The notes under the pieces are model-generated. The model was not told the DNA's origin, searched no databases, and saw only the letters and a list, made by a program, of their open reading frames with translations. This document shows, piece by piece, positions 1 through 7,705 of a stretch of 60,913 nt of DNA. Origin of the DNA: CAYFMS01 sp964462325 (GTDB lineage Bacteria > Patescibacteriota > Patescibacteriia > UBA9934); the NCBI GenBank assembly GCA_964462325.1, contig CAYWYQ010000003.1, positions 1 to 60,913 of the forward strand, given 5' to 3'. The first letter of the stretch is position 1. Every line of letters begins with the position of its first letter. Both the position numbers and the translations under genes were made by a program.

Positions 1-10
1 AGCCTTGTCA

Positions 11-33
11 AGCTCCGATGCTTGCCATCGGAG
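11..33. terminator. Hairpin at window start, probable terminator of an off-window gene
   Basis: An 8-bp perfect stem (CTCCGATG/CATCGGAG) with a short loop precedes the promoter of the next ORF. The T content after the stem is poor, so termination is inferred from position and stem quality only. Confidence 0.4.
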
Positions 34-46
34 TACTCCTTGCGGG

Positions 47-75
47 TTGACAAATGTCTAAAAATAAGACATAAT
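47..75 (+). promoter_or_regulatory. Sigma-70-type promoter for the small ORF at 119
   Basis: TTGACA (47-52) and CATAAT (70-75) are separated by 17 nt, a near-consensus vegetative promoter. The predicted start lies about 35 nt before the TTG codon at 119. Confidence 0.7.
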
Positions 76-118
76 CCTGCATACGTGCCTTATTATTGGC
101 AGGTAGAAGGAGCATGCA

Positions 119-319
119 TTGAGTAAGAAGACGAATACCGAAAAGCTGATCCCTAACCCGCATTACATGGACTGGGGGGCGAGTCAGGAAGAACCATCGA
201 CCGCGGCTATGCCGGGAGATTGGCAGGTACAGCAAGGTACAGGCGATACGAAGAAACGCAGGGGGGCGCCTCGCATGAAACGTGCAGGTGCTGGACAGGG
301 CCCGCGTCCACGGCGCTAG
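119..319 (+). CDS. Small basic hypothetical protein (66 aa, TTG start)
   Basis: I do not recognise this protein. The TTG start at 119 is chosen because a strong Shine-Dalgarno sequence (AGAAGGAG, 105-112) lies 6 nt upstream, which is rare in this window. The product is short, has an Asn/Pro/Trp-containing middle part and an Arg/Lys/Gly-rich tail ending in several arginines, suggesting nucleic-acid or ribosome contact (inference). It forms a self-contained unit with its own promoter (47-75) and terminator (339-362). Its second half is visibly richer in G+C than rpmF next to it, so transfer or a recently arisen gene is possible. Confidence 0.55.
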   Translation: MSKKTNTEKLIPNPHYMDWGASQEEPSTAAMPGDWQVQQGTGDTKKRRGAPRMKRAGAGQGPRPRR

Positions 320-338
320 TCTCACGATGCAGACGATA

Positions 339-370
339 GCCGGATCTATGTATAGGTCCGGCACTTTTAT
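339..370 (+). terminator. Rho-independent terminator after the small ORF
   Basis: GCCGGA (339-344) pairs with TCCGGC (357-362) and is followed by ACTTTTATT. The T-run touches the -35 box of the rpmF promoter. Confidence 0.7.
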
Positions 371-398
371 TGACAATTTTCTGTATTTCTTATACAAT
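370..398 (+). promoter_or_regulatory. rpmF promoter
   Basis: TTGACA (370-375), a 17-nt spacer and TACAAT (393-398). The start codon is at 416, giving a leader of about 10 nt. Confidence 0.75.
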
Positions 399-415
399 CC
401 TCGAGAAATATAACT

Positions 416-727
416 ATGTCAGTACCAGCATTTAAAAATTCAAAAGCAAAAGTTCGTCGAAGACGATCTCATCACGGTTTGAAACCTGTGCGTATTCAGA
501 TTGATACAAAAACAGGTGAGGCTCATTTACCGCATCATCTTATAATAGAGCAAGCTTCTGTAGTGGAGAAGGACGCACCGGTGATTGAGAAAAAGGATAG
601 TGTAAAAGAAGAAGAGAAGAAAGGGAATGTAGTTGCAGAAAAGAAAGCTCCAGCCAAAAAGAAGACGACGGCTAAAAAGCCAGCGAAAAAAGTCGTAAAA
701 AAGACGGAAAAAGAAGATAAGGAATAA
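416..727 (+). CDS. rpmF: Large ribosomal subunit protein bL32 with Lys-rich tail
   Basis: bL32 is a small protein of the 50S subunit. The first 45 residues carry the family pattern: MSVPAFKNSKAK start, the RRRRSHH motif and a TGEAHLPHHL segment. No zinc-binding cysteines are present, so this is the Cys-free form. At 103 residues it is nearly twice the usual size because of an Ala/Lys/Pro-rich C-terminal extension (from about residue 60) resembling disordered histone-like tails. It has its own promoter and a terminator at 731-753. Its position before nusB and rnc, in a translation/RNA-processing neighbourhood, fits. Confidence 0.9.
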   Translation: MSVPAFKNSKAKVRRRRSHHGLKPVRIQIDTKTGEAHLPHHLIIEQASVVEKDAPVIEKKDSVKEEEKKGNVVAEKKAPAKKKTTAKKPAKKVVKKTEKEDKE

Positions 728-730
728 ATA

Positions 731-754
731 TTCGGCCTCATGGCCGATATTTTC
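731..754 (+). terminator. rpmF terminator
   Basis: Perfect TCGGCC/GGCCGA stem (732-737, 742-747) with a TCAT loop followed by TATTTTCG. Confidence 0.65.
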
Positions 755-770
755 GTTTAAGAAAATCTGT

Positions 771-776
771 TATACT
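771..776 (+). promoter_or_regulatory. -10 box of nusB-rnc, leaderless type
   Basis: TATACT ends 9 nt before the nusB ATG (786), so the transcript is predicted to start at or next to the start codon. No good -35 box is seen. Confidence 0.5.
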
Positions 777-785
777 AAGGACACT

Positions 786-1247
786 ATGTCAAATAGACAC
801 CTCGCACGTACTCTTGCCATGCAAAGCCTCTTTGAATGGGATTTTCATGAGGGAGACGCTAATATTGATGAAATTATTTCTCATGTTAAAACGGAATTTG
901 CTCCGGATTTTAATGATGAGGGTTATACGGAACGCCAAGTGAAGGGCGTTATACATCATGGAGCAGAGATTGATGAATGTATTCAACACTTTGCGCCTGA
1001 ATGGGTATTGTCCGATATGCAGAGTACAGATAGAAATATTCTGCGGCTCGGAACCTATGAATTGAAATATGATCAAAAGATTCCATCAAAAGTTGCGATC
1101 AATGAAGCGATTGAGCTTGGAAAAACATTCGGAGGTAAGGCATCGGGAAAATTTGTAAATGGAGTTCTCGGTGCTGTCTATAAGGACATGGAATCAAAAG
1201 GAGAATTGAAAGAAATAGATAAGAAGAAAGAAGAGAAAACTGAATAG
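786..1247 (+). CDS. nusB: Transcription antitermination factor NusB
   Basis: NusB binds boxA RNA with S10 (NusE) and promotes antitermination in rRNA operons. The 153-residue protein is all-helical in character and carries the family signatures: an RxLAMQSLFEWDF-type N-terminus, the DRNILRLGTYEL segment near residue 80 and the GKFVNGVLGAVYKD motif near residue 125. A short Lys/Glu tail is added at the end. rnc follows after 1 nt (TAG then ATG), so the two are likely co-transcribed and translationally coupled. The -10 box lies 9 nt before the ATG and no Shine-Dalgarno is present. Confidence 0.93.
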   Translation: MSNRHLARTLAMQSLFEWDFHEGDANIDEIISHVKTEFAPDFNDEGYTERQVKGVIHHGAEIDECIQHFAPEWVLSDMQSTDRNILRLGTYELKYDQKIPSKVAINEAIELGKTFGGKASGKFVNGVLGAVYKDMESKGELKEIDKKKEEKTE

Positions 1248-1248
1248 T

Positions 1249-1941
1249 ATGGAAAAAGAAATTAAATCACTTGCTGACTCTCTTGGAATCGCATACAAGG
1301 AGGATGGTAGATTTAGACAGGCATTAGTGCATCGGTCCTATTTAAATGAAAATCATGACTTTCCCCTTGATCATAATGAACGATTGGAATTTCTTGGGGA
1401 TGCTGTTTTAGAATTAGTCGTTACCGAACACTTGTTTAACGGGTATGATAATCCTGAGGGTGAGCTGACAAATTGGCGAGCTGCCGTTGTGAACGGTAAT
1501 AATCTTGCAAATATCGGTGAATCTTTGAATATTGAGGACTATCTTTACCTGTCGCGCGGTGAAAAGAAGGACCGTAACTCTAAAGCGCGTCGATATATTT
1601 TAGCAAATGCGATGGAAGCGATTATTGGAGCGCTCTATTTAGATTTTGGTTGGGATGAAGCAAAGTCATTTGTCGAACGACATGTATTATCTACATTGCC
1701 AGGTATTTTGGAAAATGAACTCTACATTGACCCAAAGAGTCGTTTTCAGGAAGAAGCGCAAGCACGAACGTCAATCACGCCCTCCTATAAGGTTCTTGAA
1801 GAATCCGGTCCAGATCATAATAAAGTATTCCGTGTTGGTGTGTATTTAGCAAAGGAAATGGCAGGAGAGGGAACAGGAACGAGTAAGCAGGAAGCGCAAA
1901 TATCGGCGGCAGCTAATGCATTAGAGCAAAAGAATTGGTAA
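1249..1941 (+). CDS. rnc: Ribonuclease III
   Basis: RNase III cleaves double-stranded RNA in rRNA and mRNA processing. The 230-residue protein shows the signature NERLEFLGDAVLEL near residues 43-56 with the catalytic Glu/Asp residues, a second acidic metal site (ANAMEAIIGALYLD) near residue 118, and a C-terminal double-stranded RNA-binding domain (from about residue 155) including the GTSKQEAQISAAANAL helix. It is of normal family length. It starts one base after the nusB stop codon with no Shine-Dalgarno, and is followed by a long repeat-rich spacer. Confidence 0.95.
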   Translation: MEKEIKSLADSLGIAYKEDGRFRQALVHRSYLNENHDFPLDHNERLEFLGDAVLELVVTEHLFNGYDNPEGELTNWRAAVVNGNNLANIGESLNIEDYLYLSRGEKKDRNSKARRYILANAMEAIIGALYLDFGWDEAKSFVERHVLSTLPGILENELYIDPKSRFQEEAQARTSITPSYKVLEESGPDHNKVFRVGVYLAKEMAGEGTGTSKQEAQISAAANALEQKNW

Positions 1942-2241
1942 GACATCCGTTCGTCTATTGACGCTCTTGAAAGGTATAAAGGTTCAACCTTTTTGAACTG
2001 CGAACAAGGTTTAACCTTTCATCTTCAAACTTCATCCCGTTTTCTGCGTGGACAAGGATTCGTTGCTGAAAGAGAGGTCCGACTTCAATCAGTGGAGCTG
2101 ATTGAGTCGGTACATCAGACTGGATTGTTGCCTATCGAAAGGTTCGTACCTCAATCGAGAAGTCGGCATCTCAGATCGGATCGTTATCAAAATGTCCGTA
2201 CTTCATTCCCGAGGTTCAACCTCCTGTAGAAACGATATCCA
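1942..2241. repeat. Repeat-rich spacer with short AGGTT-N-AACCT palindromes
   Basis: I see no credible gene in this 300-nt stretch. It begins, 9-30 nt after the rnc stop, with a CGTCTATTGACGCTC sequence shared with other spacers (near 11030, 41130 and 41250). It carries short odd-length palindromes: one at 1978-1992 (AAAGGTT-C-AACCTTT), one at 2006-2018 (AAGGTT-T-AACCTT) and one at 2211-2223 (GAGGTT-C-AACCTC), plus degenerate AGGTCCGAC-type half-sites. An open frame at 1993-2229 exists but is made of this repeat material. Confidence 0.6.
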
Positions 2242-2295
2242 ATACAAAAAACTACCGCTTTCACGATAGTCTTTTGGTGCGGCGTGAGGGATTCG
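2242..2295. repeat. 54-bp direct repeat, copy 1 (tRNA-Arg 3' end plus terminator)
   Basis: This 54-bp segment is identical to 2452-2505, which contains the terminator and the 3' end of tRNA-Arg up to the T-loop. Identity stops at 2296, where the true tRNA continues. It resembles an attachment-site duplication or a truncated tRNA copy; see findings. Confidence 0.85.
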
Positions 2296-2451
2296 CCTTC
2301 ATGTCAATTTTCTGCAGAAAATTGCATTCCCCGTCGGAGCCGGGTCAGGCTTCGCCTGAAGGTCCGGGCCTCGCTATGCTCGTTGCTACTTACATATAGC
2401 TCCGGCCGTTCTCATCCCACAAACATGACGCAGGTCATGTTTTTCACACAC
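2296..2451. other. 156-bp segment between the tRNA-Arg direct repeats
   Basis: Contains several small inverted repeats: AATTTTCTGCAGAAAATT at 2306-2323, a CAGGCTTCGCCTG hairpin, and AACATGACGCAGGTCATGTT just before the second repeat. No gene is convincing; an open frame running through here into the tRNA is spurious. Confidence 0.5.
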
Positions 2452-2505
2452 ATACAAAAAACTACCGCTTTCACGATAGTCTTTTGGTGCGGCGTGAGGG
2501 ATTCG
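2452..2505. repeat. 54-bp direct repeat, copy 2 (within tRNA-Arg)
   Basis: Identical to 2242-2295 at an offset of exactly 210 bp. It spans the tRNA-Arg terminator, CCA end, acceptor strand and part of the T-arm. Confidence 0.85.
2455..2480 (-). terminator. Terminator of tRNA-Lys/tRNA-Arg transcript
   Basis: On the minus strand an 8-bp stem (ACTATCGT/GCGGTAGT, two G-U pairs) with a GAAA tetraloop is followed by six T residues, directly after the CCA of tRNA-Arg. Confidence 0.75.
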
Positions 2506-2561
2506 AACCCCCGACCCTCTGTTCCGAAGACAGATGCTCTAATCCGCTGAGCTAACACCGC
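2485..2561 (-). tRNA. tRNA-Arg(TCG)
   Basis: A full cloverleaf is readable on the minus strand. The 7-bp acceptor is GCGGTGT/ACGCCGC, the anticodon stem TCTGT/ACAGA encloses loop CTTCGGA (anticodon TCG, reading CGA), the T-stem is GGGGG/CCCTC with TTCGAAT loop, and CCA is encoded at 2485-2487. It lies 1 nt downstream of tRNA-Lys in the same transcript, and its 3' end is duplicated at 2242-2295. Confidence 0.93.
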
Positions 2562-2562
2562 A

Positions 2563-2638
<76 letters not shown>

Positions 2639-2710
2639 AAAATGGTGCCAGCACTATATGTAATTTTTCTTATTTTGTCAATCATTCACAGTCGCATAAT
2701 TAGCCATTTC

Positions 2711-2719
2711 TGCTATACT
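2711..2719 (+). promoter_or_regulatory. Extended -10 promoter, leaderless type
   Basis: TGCTATACT is an extended -10 element whose hexamer ends 9 nt before the ATG at 2729. Confidence 0.55.
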
Positions 2720-2728
2720 TCTGTGTAT

Positions 2729-2923
2729 ATGAGCTTTATATTGATTCTCGGAATAATTTTCGCTGTATTGCCGGCAATCACGATGCTAGTGCTTTCTTTT
2801 ATTATTTTTGCCTCTTTTGTGAGGGATGATGATGATACGGCAGCCCTTTTCTATTTTGGACTCGCTATGATTGGAGTAGGGATTGTTTTGATAAGTATAC
2901 ACTTTTTGGGACAAGTATTATAA
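2729..2923 (+). CDS. Small two-helix membrane protein (64 aa)
   Basis: I do not recognise this family. The start at 2729 (MSFILILG) is preferred over an upstream frame because the extended -10 box lies 9 nt before it. Two hydrophobic segments (about residues 2-26 and 42-62) flank a short acidic loop with four consecutive Asp, so it is probably an integral membrane hairpin. The YibE/F gene follows 2 nt after the stop, so it may be a partner or an expression leader for that protein (inference). Confidence 0.65.
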   Translation: MSFILILGIIFAVLPAITMLVLSFIIFASFVRDDDDTAALFYFGLAMIGVGIVLISIHFLGQVL

Positions 2924-2925
2924 AT

Positions 2926-4092
2926 ATGAAGAAGATATTATTTTTTGTTATAGTTCTTTCACTGTTTATTACACCGATGACAAGTCATGCAATAGAAACA
3001 GATTTTCTGACAGAGGGTGAATTGCAAGAACTCGAACAGCTACAAGAGGAATTAGGAGAGCTTCAAATTGAATTAGAGTCTCTTGAGCAGATGCAGGCGC
3101 ATCAAACGGAATCAAAAGAAATCCGTGCAACAGTCACAAAAATTATTTCTGAAGAACGTACAGGAAGGGTAAATCATATTGTATTTATTGCCGATGATAC
3201 GTATACGATTGATACAAGGGATTCATACCTGGAAGGATTAAGATATAAAATAAAAGAGGGTACAGAGGTATACTTGCAAGTACTTGAAATTCCAGGAGGA
3301 GAGACGCAGGTCTTTTTGGTTGACGTTGTACGAACAAAGGGAATTGTCTTATTACTTCTCTTATTCTCATTACTGATAATTGCGATCGGGAAATGGCGGG
3401 GCTTCTCTGCACTTATCGGCCTAGGACTTACCATTATTGTTTTATTTAGCTTTATTTTCCCTCAAATATTAAAAGGGATGGATCCAGTGCTCGCGACGGT
3501 TCTCGGATCAATTGTGATTTTGGCGATCAATATGCATCTCTCGCATGGATTTAATAAAAGGACATTGTATGCATACGCTGCGACTCTCTGCGGGCTCGCA
3601 TTGGCAGTTGTCTTTTCTTTTCTCTTTGTAAGTATCAGTAAATTGTCTGGATTTGCATCCGAAGAAGCAATTTTGCTTTACTTCCAGTCAAATATGGTAC
3701 AGGTGCCAAGCGGGATACTCTTGGCAGGATTTATCTTGGGTGCTGTGGGTGTACTTGATGATATTGCAATTACACAAAGTGAAACCGTAGAAGAAATTGC
3801 TCTTGCTAATAGCGATTTAGACCGTAAGGAATTATTTAAGCGAGCGATACGCATAGGGAGACATCATATTGCATCTACGGTGAATACACTTGTCTTGGCA
3901 TACGCTGGAGTTGCGATGCCGCTATTTTTGCTATTCATGATGACACAAGAAGTAGGATTTGTACGATTTTTAAATGATGAACTTATCGCGGAAGAAATCA
4001 TTCGAACACTTGCGGGGACTTCTGCTCTTGTTCTTACGGTGCCTATATCGACCTGGCTTGCAACAATTGTTGCAAAAAAACGGGTTGACTAG
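2926..4092 (+). CDS. YibE/F family membrane protein
   Basis: The protein (388 aa) has a signal-like hydrophobic N-terminus (residues 1-22), a Glu/Gln/Leu-rich coiled segment to about residue 65, a soluble beta-rich extracytoplasmic part, and from about residue 140 a block of seven or so transmembrane helices. The core GAVGVLDDIAITQSETVEE segment and the following RIGRHHIASTVNTL stretch are typical of the YibE/F family. The biochemical function of the family is not established; a role in transport has been proposed. It is co-directional with and 2 nt from the small membrane protein upstream. Length is normal for the family. Confidence 0.85.
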   Translation: MKKILFFVIVLSLFITPMTSHAIETDFLTEGELQELEQLQEELGELQIELESLEQMQAHQTESKEIRATVTKIISEERTGRVNHIVFIADDTYTIDTRDSYLEGLRYKIKEGTEVYLQVLEIPGGETQVFLVDVVRTKGIVLLLLLFSLLIIAIGKWRGFSALIGLGLTIIVLFSFIFPQILKGMDPVLATVLGSIVILAINMHLSHGFNKRTLYAYAATLCGLALAVVFSFLFVSISKLSGFASEEAILLYFQSNMVQVPSGILLAGFILGAVGVLDDIAITQSETVEEIALANSDLDRKELFKRAIRIGRHHIASTVNTLVLAYAGVAMPLFLLFMMTQEVGFVRFLNDELIAEEIIRTLAGTSALVLTVPISTWLATIVAKKRVD

Positions 4093-4129
4093 ATTACTGT
4101 TCGTGATTCACGAATGAAGAAATCTAGTC
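4087..4129. terminator. Long hairpin overlapping the yibE/F stop codon
   Basis: GACTAGATT (4087-4095) pairs with AATCTAGTC (4121-4129) and encloses a second stem TTCGTG/CACGAA. No U-run follows, so it may be a repeat or a 3'-end stabiliser rather than a classical terminator. The rest of the 4130-4252 spacer shows no gene. Confidence 0.45.
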
Positions 4130-4252
4130 ATTTCGAGGCATATGTAGCCGAGAAATCTTGCAACCTTGCTACAGAAAAGGTAAAAAGAGAATATTATTGA
4201 ATCGGTAGTATAAAATCCTACTGACCACCTACTACTAACTACTCACTGAGCT

Positions 4253-5533
4253 ATGAAACAGTCACAACTATTCACAAAAGCGACAAAGGAAAATCCAGCA
4301 GGAGAACAAGCAAAAAATGCTCAGCTGCTCATTAAGGCGGGATTTGTTCATAAAGAAATGGCGGGTGTTTATACCTATCTTCCACTTGGTCTACGCGTGC
4401 TTAATAATGTCATGCAAATCATCCGTGAAGAGATGAATGCTATCGGGAGTCAGGAAATATTTTTGACGGCCCTCCAGCCAGCAGATGTATGGAAACAGAC
4501 GGACCGGTGGAGTGACGAAGCTTCGGATGTTTGGTTTAGAACAGAATTGAAGAATGGAACAAAATTGGGACTTGGTTGGACACATGAAGAGCCAATAACG
4601 AATCTCATGAAAAATCATATACGTTCTTACAGGGACCTTCCTGTTTTTGCGTATCAGTTTCAAACAAAATTCCGAAATGAGTTACGAGCTAAGAGTGGAA
4701 TTATGCGTTCGCGGGAATTTGTCATGAAGGATTTGTACTCATTTTCCCGGACAAAAGAAGAACATGATGCCTTTTATGAAAAATCGAAAACCGCTTACCT
4801 TAATGTGTTTAATCGTTGCGGAATTGGTGAGCAAACGTATTTAACATTTGCATCAGGTGGAGCATTTGCAAAATATTCGCATGAATTCCAGACGATCACC
4901 GATGCAGGGGAAGATACGATTTATATTCATAACGAAAAACGGATTGCGGTGAATGAAGAAGTGCTTGATGACGAGGTATTAGAACAGCTTGATTTGAATC
5001 GTGAAGATCTACGTGAAGAAAAAGCAGTAGAAGTTGGAAATATTTTTACGCTTGGTACTCGATTCTCTGAACCATTAAACCTGAAATATATTGATGAAAA
5101 TGGACAGGAGGAGTTGGTGTTTATGGGTTCATATGGCATTGGGCCTGGTAGATTGATGGGAACAATAGCTGAATTACTTTCAGACGATAGGGGATTGGTT
5201 TGGCCGAAAAACATCGCGCCATATTCGGTACATATTGTGTCGCTTGAATCAAAAGATGAAACAATTGCAGCACGTATTAAAACGGTGAGCGAAGGACTGT
5301 ATACAGATTTGATTCAATCTGGAATCGAGGTGATCTGGGATGACAGAGAAGGTGTTTCTCCAGGGGCGCGATTCGGAGAGTCGGACTTGCTTGGAATTCC
5401 ACTACGTATTGTTATTTCCGAGAAAACGCTTGCAGAGGATTCTGTTGAATGGAAAAAGCGTGCGAATAAAGAGATGCAACTTGTAAAAATAGAAGAAGCA
5501 AAAGAAAAAATTGAAGCTTGGGTGAAGGAGTAG
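4253..5533 (+). CDS. proS: Prolyl-tRNA synthetase, short form without editing insertion
   Basis: ProRS charges tRNA-Pro. The class II core is clear: motif 1 around residues 60-85, motif 2 (KFRNELRAKSGIMRSREFVMKDLYSF region, near 140-165) and motif 3 (GSYGIGPGRLMGTIAE, near 295). A C-terminal anticodon-binding domain carries VIWDDREGVSPGARF. At 426 residues it is about 150 shorter than the E. coli type. The INS editing domain normally inserted between motifs 2 and 3 is missing, so Ala-tRNA-Pro editing in cis is not expected. The gene is monocistronic and ends in a bidirectional terminator facing HU. Confidence 0.95.
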   Translation: MKQSQLFTKATKENPAGEQAKNAQLLIKAGFVHKEMAGVYTYLPLGLRVLNNVMQIIREEMNAIGSQEIFLTALQPADVWKQTDRWSDEASDVWFRTELKNGTKLGLGWTHEEPITNLMKNHIRSYRDLPVFAYQFQTKFRNELRAKSGIMRSREFVMKDLYSFSRTKEEHDAFYEKSKTAYLNVFNRCGIGEQTYLTFASGGAFAKYSHEFQTITDAGEDTIYIHNEKRIAVNEEVLDDEVLEQLDLNREDLREEKAVEVGNIFTLGTRFSEPLNLKYIDENGQEELVFMGSYGIGPGRLMGTIAELLSDDRGLVWPKNIAPYSVHIVSLESKDETIAARIKTVSEGLYTDLIQSGIEVIWDDREGVSPGARFGESDLLGIPLRIVISEKTLAEDSVEWKKRANKEMQLVKIEEAKEKIEAWVKE

Positions 5534-5540
5534 ATAATAA

Positions 5541-5570
5541 AAAGAACCACCGACCGGTGGTTCTTTTTTT
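5541..5570. terminator. Bidirectional terminator between proS and the HU gene
   Basis: An 11-bp perfect stem (AAAGAACCACC/GGTGGTTCTTT) with a GACC loop and flanking A- and T-runs serves both converging genes. Confidence 0.85.
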
Positions 5571-5584
5571 CGTATTCCAGATAT

Positions 5585-5989
5585 TTATTCAATTACTGGA
5601 CCTTCAGACTCTTCAAAAGGTTTCTCTGGCTGAGCGTCAGATGAAAGTTCTGGAACTTCCGGAGCAGCGAATTCTCGCACTTCTTCTTGTTCTGGTTTAG
5701 CGCCATGCATACTTGCCTTTAGTGCATCCTTCAATGCCTTCCCTGCCTTAAACTTTGGTACTTTTACGGCTGGTACATCAATGATTTCATCAGGCTTTCG
5801 CGGATTTACACCCTTACGAGCACTACGAATTCTTGAGGAGAATGTTCCGAACCCTGCAATTGTTACAGATTCATCTTTTGAAAGTGTATCTGTAATAATT
5901 TCCTGCAGTAGCTCGATGAATTCTTCTCCTTGTTTGCGAGGAATATCCATTCTTTCAGATAATTTTAGTGCAAGTGTTGCTTTATTCAT
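5585..5989 (-). CDS. HU-family DNA-binding protein with acidic tail
   Basis: HU/IHF proteins bend DNA and organise the nucleoid. Residues 1-90 are a standard HU fold: a helical N-terminus beginning MNKATLALKLSERM, the GFGTFSSR segment near residue 47, and the arm with the NPRKPDEI motif followed by VPKFKAGKALKDAL. The last 40 residues are a Glu/Pro-rich acidic extension not found in typical 90-residue HU, which could mask the DNA-binding surface or recruit partners (inference). A minus-strand promoter at 6011-6039 drives it, and it is terminated by the shared hairpin at 5541-5570. Confidence 0.93.
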   Translation of the reverse strand: MNKATLALKLSERMDIPRKQGEEFIELLQEIITDTLSKDESVTIAGFGTFSSRIRSARKGVNPRKPDEIIDVPAVKVPKFKAGKALKDALKASMHGAKPEQEEVREFAAPEVPELSSDAQPEKPFEESEGPVIE

Positions 5990-6010
5990 ATGTATGGTGA
6001 CTTTGTTGGT

Positions 6011-6039
6011 ATTTTAGCGAAAGTTGGCGAAGTGTGCAA
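6011..6039 (-). promoter_or_regulatory. Promoter of the HU gene
   Basis: On the minus strand, TTGCAC (6039-6034), a 17-nt spacer and TAAAAT (6016-6011). It overlaps the spacer after the RNase Y gene. Confidence 0.65.
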
Positions 6040-6040
6040 G

Positions 6041-7564
6041 CTATCTTGCAACTTCTGAAATTCGCGTTTCTCGAATGATTGTTACTTTTACTTCTCCTGG
6101 ATAGGTCAAATCATTTTCGATTTTCTTTGCAATTTGATTAGCTAGTTTATATGCGGCATAATCATCAACCTCTTGCGGTGTAACGAAAACGCGCACTTCG
6201 CGCCCCGCTTGAATTGCATATGCCTTCTCAACACCAGGAAATTCAGTCGTTGTGTCCTCGAGTGCTTGTAATCGTTGCAGGTATTCCTCTATGCTATTGC
6301 GACGCGCCCCGGGTCTTGCACCAGAAATAGCATCTGCTGCTTTCACAATGACTCCCTCGATTGTGCGAGGCTTGTCTTCATGATGCGCAATGGACTGATA
6401 GCAAAGATCTTCTGAAAAACCGAATTTCTTCATGATATTATATCCGATTTCAGGATGTGCTCCTTGCATATCGTGATCCACCGCCTTTCCTATGTCATGG
6501 AATAACCCACCTTTTTTACAGCTAAAGACATCGGCACCGAGTTCTTCTGCGATCATGCCGGAAATACGTGCAACTTCGATAGAATGCTGCAAGACATTTT
6601 GTCCATAACTTGTTCTGAATTTTAGCCGACCAAGAATTGCCGTTAGTTTTGGATCTATGGAAGAAACGGGAATGCCTAATTCGTATAAAGCATCTTCTCC
6701 AGCTTTCTTCATTTCTTTCGCCAAGTCTTTTTTGGCTTGCTGTACAGCTTCCTCGATGCGTGCTGGCTGTATGCGCCCATCTTTCATAAGCATTTCAAGC
6801 GCATGTTTTGCAATTTGTCTTCTTACAGGAGAGAAGCCGCTTATGGTTGCAATCCCTGGTGTGTCATCAATAATGACTTCACAGCCGGTCAAGTGTTCAA
6901 GTGCTTTAATATTTCTTCCTTCTTTCCCGATGATACGTCCTTTCATGTCGTCAGATGATAGTTCAACTAGGGTTGTTGTTGAATCAACAACATGACTAGA
7001 AGCAAAACGTGAAATGGCGAGCGAAAGAATTTTTTTTGCCCGCGACTCTACCTCTTCTTCTGTCATCTGATCTAACTTACGTAATCGTCCTACAAGTGCT
7101 TCCTTTTCGTCGTGTTCAATTTCATGAAGGAGACGTTCGAGCGCCTCTTCCTTTGTAAGACCTGCAATGGACTGAAGCTTATCAACAGCTTCATGATGAA
7201 TGTCTTCCGTTGCTTTTTGTAATACTGCAAGAGATTCTTTTTCAGACTGAAGAGCCGCCTGCTCTGATTCAAGTGCATTCATTTTCTTGTCAAAACGTGT
7301 TTCTCGTTCTGAAAGTCTTTGCTGCGTATTTTTGAGTTCAGTTCTCCACCCTTGCTCTTCTTTTCTTGATTCTTCTACAAGAGAGAGCGATTGTTCCTTT
7401 GCTTCAAGAAGCAATTTTTGCTCCTTCTCCTTTGCTTCTTTTAGAATTTTCTTTGCGCGAGCCTCTGCAGATGAAATTTTACGATCTGTAAGAATCTTTC
7501 GAATTCCGAATCCAGCCACCGCGCCAATAATGAGTGCAATAACACTAAATACAATACTATTCAT
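6041..7564 (-). CDS. rny: Ribonuclease Y
   Basis: RNase Y is a membrane-anchored endoribonuclease that starts mRNA decay. I place the start at 7564 (MNSIVFSV) so that the transmembrane anchor is N-terminal as in the family; the frame is open 48 nt further. The order is an anchor (residues 1-22), a long charged coiled coil to about 190, a KH domain (GRIIGKEGRNIKALE, near 210) and an HD domain with the HDIGKAVDHD motif near 350. At 507 residues it has the expected length. Its C-terminus lies 50 nt from the HU start on the same strand. Confidence 0.94.
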   Translation of the reverse strand: MNSIVFSVIALIIGAVAGFGIRKILTDRKISSAEARAKKILKEAKEKEQKLLLEAKEQSLSLVEESRKEEQGWRTELKNTQQRLSERETRFDKKMNALESEQAALQSEKESLAVLQKATEDIHHEAVDKLQSIAGLTKEEALERLLHEIEHDEKEALVGRLRKLDQMTEEEVESRAKKILSLAISRFASSHVVDSTTTLVELSSDDMKGRIIGKEGRNIKALEHLTGCEVIIDDTPGIATISGFSPVRRQIAKHALEMLMKDGRIQPARIEEAVQQAKKDLAKEMKKAGEDALYELGIPVSSIDPKLTAILGRLKFRTSYGQNVLQHSIEVARISGMIAEELGADVFSCKKGGLFHDIGKAVDHDMQGAHPEIGYNIMKKFGFSEDLCYQSIAHHEDKPRTIEGVIVKAADAISGARPGARRNSIEEYLQRLQALEDTTTEFPGVEKAYAIQAGREVRVFVTPQEVDDYAAYKLANQIAKKIENDLTYPGEVKVTIIRETRISEVAR

Positions 7565-7705
7565 ACATGGATGCGCTGTATTGCACGAACGATTTTTATT
7601 TGAACTTATCAAAACTAGTACGCCAAGGTTCGCACAAATACAACTGTTACAACTTATGCAGACACGGTATCAGCCCACAGGAAACACGTCAATCAATCAT
7701 CGACT

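Noticed and set aside
1993..2229. 78-codon open frame after rnc
   Set aside because: Made of palindromic repeat units, with no ribosome binding site or conserved-looking sequence.
2284..2550. Open frame of 88 codons through the repeat and tRNA-Arg
   Set aside because: It reads across the duplicated tRNA fragment and into tRNA-Arg on the opposite strand; composition reflects RNA and repeats, not protein.
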